A DNA stretch of 29,490 nucleotides from Bacillota bacterium (GTDB lineage: Bacteria; Bacillota; Clostridia; Acetivibrionales; DSM-2933), in contig JAUZPS010000003.1 of the NCBI GenBank assembly GCA_030705945.1, positions 1 to 29,490 on the forward strand, in the 5' to 3' direction. The position numbers were made by a program, and so were the translations under genes. Of the stretch, positions 25,931-29,490 are shown piece after piece; position 1 is the stretch's first letter; every line of letters begins with the position of its first letter. The notes beneath the pieces are model-generated. The model worked only from the letters and a program-made list of their open reading frames with translations, had not been told where the DNA came from and did not search any database.

Positions 25931-28900
25931 ATGTACGCTTATGAGACTTTGATTGATTTAATTGTTTCAAGAAAAGCAATAGAAAATCAGGGAATTACTT
26001 TTATCTACGGTGACTGTGATGAATGCTTTGTATCTTATAAGGAATTGTATTTTAAAGCATTAAGTCTTTTAAATATTTTACAGGAGGCTGGCTTTAAAGA
26101 AAAGGATGAGGTTGTCTTACAGATAGATAATAATAAAAGCTTTGTAATCACTTTTTGGGCATGCGTATTGGGCGGGATGATACCTGTACCCATTACCGCC
26201 GGCGCTAATGATGAACATAAAATGAAGCTATTTAGGATATGGAATGTATTAAATAACCCAAGGATGGTTTCTACAGCTGATTTTTTGGCAAGGTTTTCAA
26301 ACTTTGCTGCTAAAAACGGATTAACTGAGCAAATGAGTTTAATAAACGAAAGAACATTTTGCATGGATGATATCAATTATAAAGCTCAATATGGGAAAAT
26401 CTCAATAGTAAGTCCGGAGGATATTGCTTTTATACAATTTTCTTCAGGCTCAACAGGAGAGCCTAAAGGTGTTATTATTACACATAAAAATGTACTTATA
26501 AATTTAAGCTCTGTTATTAAATGGATCAACATAGGTCCGGATGACTCAAGCCTTAACTGGATGCCGCTGACTCATGATATGGGGCTTATAGGTACGCATA
26601 TAAAAAGCATTTTGGCATGTATAAATCAGTATAATATTGAGACTTCAATGTTTATAAGACACCCGACTTTATGGATTGAAAAAGCGAGTGAGCATAAGGT
26701 TACTCTTTTATACTCTCCAAATTTCGGCTATAAACACTTTCTTAAATTTTTGAAGGATCACAGAGAAAGAAGTTGGGACTTGTCCGCTGTAAGATTTATT
26801 TTTAATGGCGCTGAGCCTATTTCAGTAGATTTATGCAATGAGTTTTTAGACAAGATGTCATCTTACGGTTTGAAAAGAACTGCTATGTATACAGTATATG
26901 GTTTGGCTGAAGGTACTATTGCTGTTACATTCCCTAAATTAAATGAAGAATTGTCTTGTCTGACACTTAAGAGGGACTGCCTTGGTATTGGAGATATTGT
27001 AAAAGATACAAAAACAGGCAGCAGCAAAGGCTGTACTTTTGCAGATTTGGGTTATCCTATACATAACTGTTATATGAGGATATGTGATGAAAATGATAAG
27101 GATTTGGGTGAAAATAAGATAGGCTATGTACATATACGCGGTGGAAATGTAACAAGAGGATATTATAACAATAAAGAAGCGACACAAAAAGCAATAAATA
27201 ATGCTGGTTGGCTAAATACGGGGGATTTGGGATTCTTAAGAAATGGAAGGCTTGTTATAACAGGACGCGCAAAGGATGTAATATTTATTTCCGGGCAGAA
27301 CTATTATTCTCATGATATTGAAAGAACCTTAGAAGAAATTGATGGAGTCGAGCTTGGAAAATCAGCGGCAATCGGTGTATTTAATGAAGGTATAAAAGGC
27401 GATGAGCTTATACTGTTTATTTTATCAAGATTAAAAGTAGAAAGCTTTATTCAAATAATTAATAAAGTGAAAGAATTGATAAGCCGCAAAATAGGGATAG
27501 AAGTGTCTAAAGTCATTCCCATTAAAAATATACCTAAAACCACCAGTGGAAAGGTTCAGCGTTTCAAGCTCCGTGAAAGCTATTTGAACGGTGATTATGA
27601 CAGCGTTTTGGAAGAAATAAAGAACTTAATGGATATGGAGTTTGACAATAGAGAGATTGACTTGCCCCAAAATGCGGTCGAAAAAAGGCTCCTTAATATT
27701 TGGACAGAGGTGTTGAATGTCAAAAAGATAGGCATGGGGGATGACTTTTTCCAATTAGGAGGTGATTCCCTTCGCGCTACTCAACTGATTTCACGCATAA
27801 GAGAAACTTTTGGAGTAGAACTTGAGCAAGCAGAGTTTTTTGGAGATCCGAAAATATCAAAGCTGGCTAAATATATCGAGAGGGCGCCAAAACGAACATC
27901 TCAACCCACAGCTTTATTAAGAAGTACTTGTAATAAAGAATATCTGCCACTTTCCTTTTCACAGGAGAGGCTCTGGTTTCTTAATAGCCTCAATGGAGAA
28001 AGCGCACAGTATAACCTATATTCTGCGCTTCGTTTGAGAGGAAGTCTAAATCATGAGGCGCTTAAAAAAAGCTTGAATGAAGTTGTTAATAGACATGATA
28101 CTTTGAAAATGTCGTTTACAGAAATTGATGGGCAGCCTTTGCAGATAATAAATCATGGATTGTATATTGATTTACCAATTATAGATCTGAGTGAAACCCA
28201 TGAAAAAGAGAGAGAAAAGAATGTTTCAGAAATGCTATGCAAGGAGGCAGGGAAACCTTTTGCGCTTGAAAAGGCGCCACTTATACGGGGTAAATTATAT
28301 AGGATGGATAAAAATGATCATATCTTACTATTGACTGCCCACCACATTATATTTGATGGGTGGTCCTTCGCTATACTGCTAAAAGAGCTTGTAGCATGTT
28401 ATGAGGCTTATTTAAACAACAGAGAGCATAGTTTACCGCCTGTTGAATTCCAGTATGCTGATTTTGCAAGCTGGCAGAAACATAAGCAAAATAATAAATA
28501 TTTTGACACCCAACTTCAGTATTGGAGGGAGAAGCTAAGCGGAACGCTTCCTACTTTGAATTTGCATATAGACAAGGTAAGACCTGCTGTACAGACATAT
28601 AAGGGCGCAAGGTTTACAGGGATGATTTCATCAGGTACGGTTCTTAAACTAAAGGATATTGCCCAAAGGGAAGGGGTTACCCTGTATATGGTTCTCCTTG
28701 CAGCGTTTAAGGTATTGCTTTATAAGTATACAGGACAGGAAGACATTATTGTCGGTTCGCCGGTTGCAAACCGTAATCGATTGGAATATGAGCCCATTAT
28801 TGGCTTTTTTACAAACAACCTTGTTTTAAGAACTGTTTTTTCATCGGATGACAGCTTCTCCATGCTGTTAAAAAACGTAAGAGAAGTCACTTTGAAAGCG

Positions 28901-29490
28901 TATGAGAATCAGGATATTCCATTTGAAAGGCTGGTTGATGAGCTCCATGTGGCAAGGGACATGAGTCGCAACCCAATTTTTCAGATTCTTTTCGGCTTGC
29001 ATAATGTTCCTACAACCAATGCTGAGTTTACAGGTATCAACATGTCAACAATAAACATTGACAGCGGCTTTTCAAGATTTGATCTTTCGGTTGATATATA
29101 TAACTTCGGTGAAGACTTGCAGGTTGACTTTGAATACAATACAGACCTGTTTTATCCTGATACGATCAGCCAGATGGCTGAACACTATTTTCAAGCGCTG
29201 TCAAAAGTTGTCGAAAACCCTTTGGAGAGAATAAGCAAAATCGATATTTTGACATCAAATGAACTCAGATTATTGCTTAAGGAATGGAATAATACCAAAG
29301 CAGATTTTTGTAACAATTTATGCTGGATAGATATTTTTGAAGAACAGGTTGGTAAAAACCCGGATGCTATAGCAGTAATAAGCGGAGAGAAGGAGATATC
29401 CTATGATGAACTTAACAAACGAGCAAATCAACTGGCTAATTTCCTTATCTCGATAGGAGTCAAAAAGGAGACAATTGTCGGTATCTACAC
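25931..29490 (+). CDS. NRPS, lipopeptide-type start: FAAL-like-PCP-C-A (3' end outside window)
   Basis: The frame is open from ATG 25931 (GAAGGAG 8 bases before) to the window end, 1,186 codons without a stop. Domains: an adenylating domain (1 to about 560) with FSSGSTGEPKGV (about 170), PLTHDMGLIG, SPNFGY, NGAEPIS, NTGDLGF, GRAKDVIFISGQNYYSHDIE and KTTSGKVQR. The HDMGLIG, PNFxY and NYYxxDIE wording points to a fatty-acyl-AMP ligase rather than an amino-acid A domain. Next come a carrier domain (about 582-655, phosphopantetheine Ser613 in GGDSL) and a condensation domain (about 673-1110) with H804-H805-I-I-F-D809-G810. The start of an amino-acid A domain (from about 1134, SYDELNKRANQLA) follows. 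A fatty acid would thus be joined to the first amino acid. The product cannot be predicted because the A-domain specificity residues are outside the window. Confidence 0.9.
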   Translation, partial: MYAYETLIDLIVSRKAIENQGITFIYGDCDECFVSYKELYFKALSLLNILQEAGFKEKDEVVLQIDNNKSFVITFWACVLGGMIPVPITAGANDEHKMKLFRIWNVLNNPRMVSTADFLARFSNFAAKNGLTEQMSLINERTFCMDDINYKAQYGKISIVSPEDIAFIQFSSGSTGEPKGVIITHKNVLINLSSVIKWINIGPDDSSLNWMPLTHDMGLIGTHIKSILACINQYNIETSMFIRHPTLWIEKASEHKVTLLYSPNFGYKHFLKFLKDHRERSWDLSAVRFIFNGAEPISVDLCNEFLDKMSSYGLKRTAMYTVYGLAEGTIAVTFPKLNEELSCLTLKRDCLGIGDIVKDTKTGSSKGCTFADLGYPIHNCYMRICDENDKDLGENKIGYVHIRGGNVTRGYYNNKEATQKAINNAGWLNTGDLGFLRNGRLVITGRAKDVIFISGQNYYSHDIERTLEEIDGVELGKSAAIGVFNEGIKGDELILFILSRLKVESFIQIINKVKELISRKIGIEVSKVIPIKNIPKTTSGKVQRFKLRESYLNGDYDSVLEEIKNLMDMEFDNREIDLPQNAVEKRLLNIWTEVLNVKKIGMGDDFFQLGGDSLRATQLISRIRETFGVELEQAEFFGDPKISKLAKYIERAPKRTSQPTALLRSTCNKEYLPLSFSQERLWFLNSLNGESAQYNLYSALRLRGSLNHEALKKSLNEVVNRHDTLKMSFTEIDGQPLQIINHGLYIDLPIIDLSETHEKEREKNVSEMLCKEAGKPFALEKAPLIRGKLYRMDKNDHILLLTAHHIIFDGWSFAILLKELVACYEAYLNNREHSLPPVEFQYADFASWQKHKQNNKYFDTQLQYWREKLSGTLPTLNLHIDKVRPAVQTYKGARFTGMISSGTVLKLKDIAQREGVTLYMVLLAAFKVLLYKYTGQEDIIVGSPVANRNRLEYEPIIGFFTNNLVLRTVFSSDDSFSMLLKNVREVTLKAYENQDIPFERLVDELHVARDMSRNPIFQILFGLHNVPTTNAEFTGINMSTINIDSGFSRFDLSVDIYNFGEDLQVDFEYNTDLFYPDTISQMAEHYFQALSKVVENPLERISKIDILTSNELRLLLKEWNNTKADFCNNLCWIDIFEEQVGKNPDAIAVISGEKEISYDELNKRANQLANFLISIGVKKETIVGIY

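Overview
The window looks like chromosomal DNA of a low-GC, spore-forming, cellulolytic Clostridia-type bacterium. The evidence is a cotJ spore-coat operon, family 3 cellulose-binding modules on a secreted protein, two exported proteins with copper-amine-oxidase-N (stalk) domains, Gram-positive signal peptides, and strong AGGAGG-type ribosome binding sites. An Acetivibrio / Pseudobacteroides / Ruminiclostridium-like host is my inference. The sequence itself does not name the species.

Layout. (1) 1-6321, + strand: a MoxR-type AAA+ ATPase (5' end outside the window), a DUF5682 protein, a VWA protein and a SWIM zinc-finger protein. This is a known but poorly understood conserved gene set. The SWIM gene has an in-frame TAG 13 codons after its natural-looking ATG. 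(2) 6625-8190: an unrecognised polytopic membrane protein behind an extended -10 promoter. (3) 8505-16568: a 2,687-residue secreted, multimodular HExxH metallopeptidase with discoidin-like, PA14 and two C-terminal CBM3 modules. (4) 16704-17392, - strand: cotJA-cotJB and a cotJC that breaks off after about a third of its length, at a quasi-palindrome. (5) 17393-18234: about 840 bases without a gene but with several inverted repeats, including a candidate structured leader RNA. (6) 18235-23742, + strand: two exported stalk-domain/TPR proteins followed by a membrane-tethered HTH protein whose outer tail ends in TQS repeats, then a terminator. (7) 23922-24311: a small membrane protein. (8) 24582-29490: an exported C45-type Ntn hydrolase followed by an NRPS that opens with a fatty-acyl-AMP-ligase-like domain, a carrier and a condensation domain, and runs off the window at its second adenylation domain.

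How the parts may work together. Genes of region 1 overlap or nearly touch, so they are probably one ATPase-centred complex. Region 6 reads as a surface cassette (two exported repeat proteins plus a one-component transmembrane regulator) with a structured leader. Region 8 is the start of a lipopeptide pathway with a candidate extracytoplasmic acylase. Regions 5 and 8 share three short conserved blocks in the same order upstream of their genes, which could mean common regulation. Most of Part 2 concerns these links, the broken SWIM and cotJC genes, and the untranslated structures.
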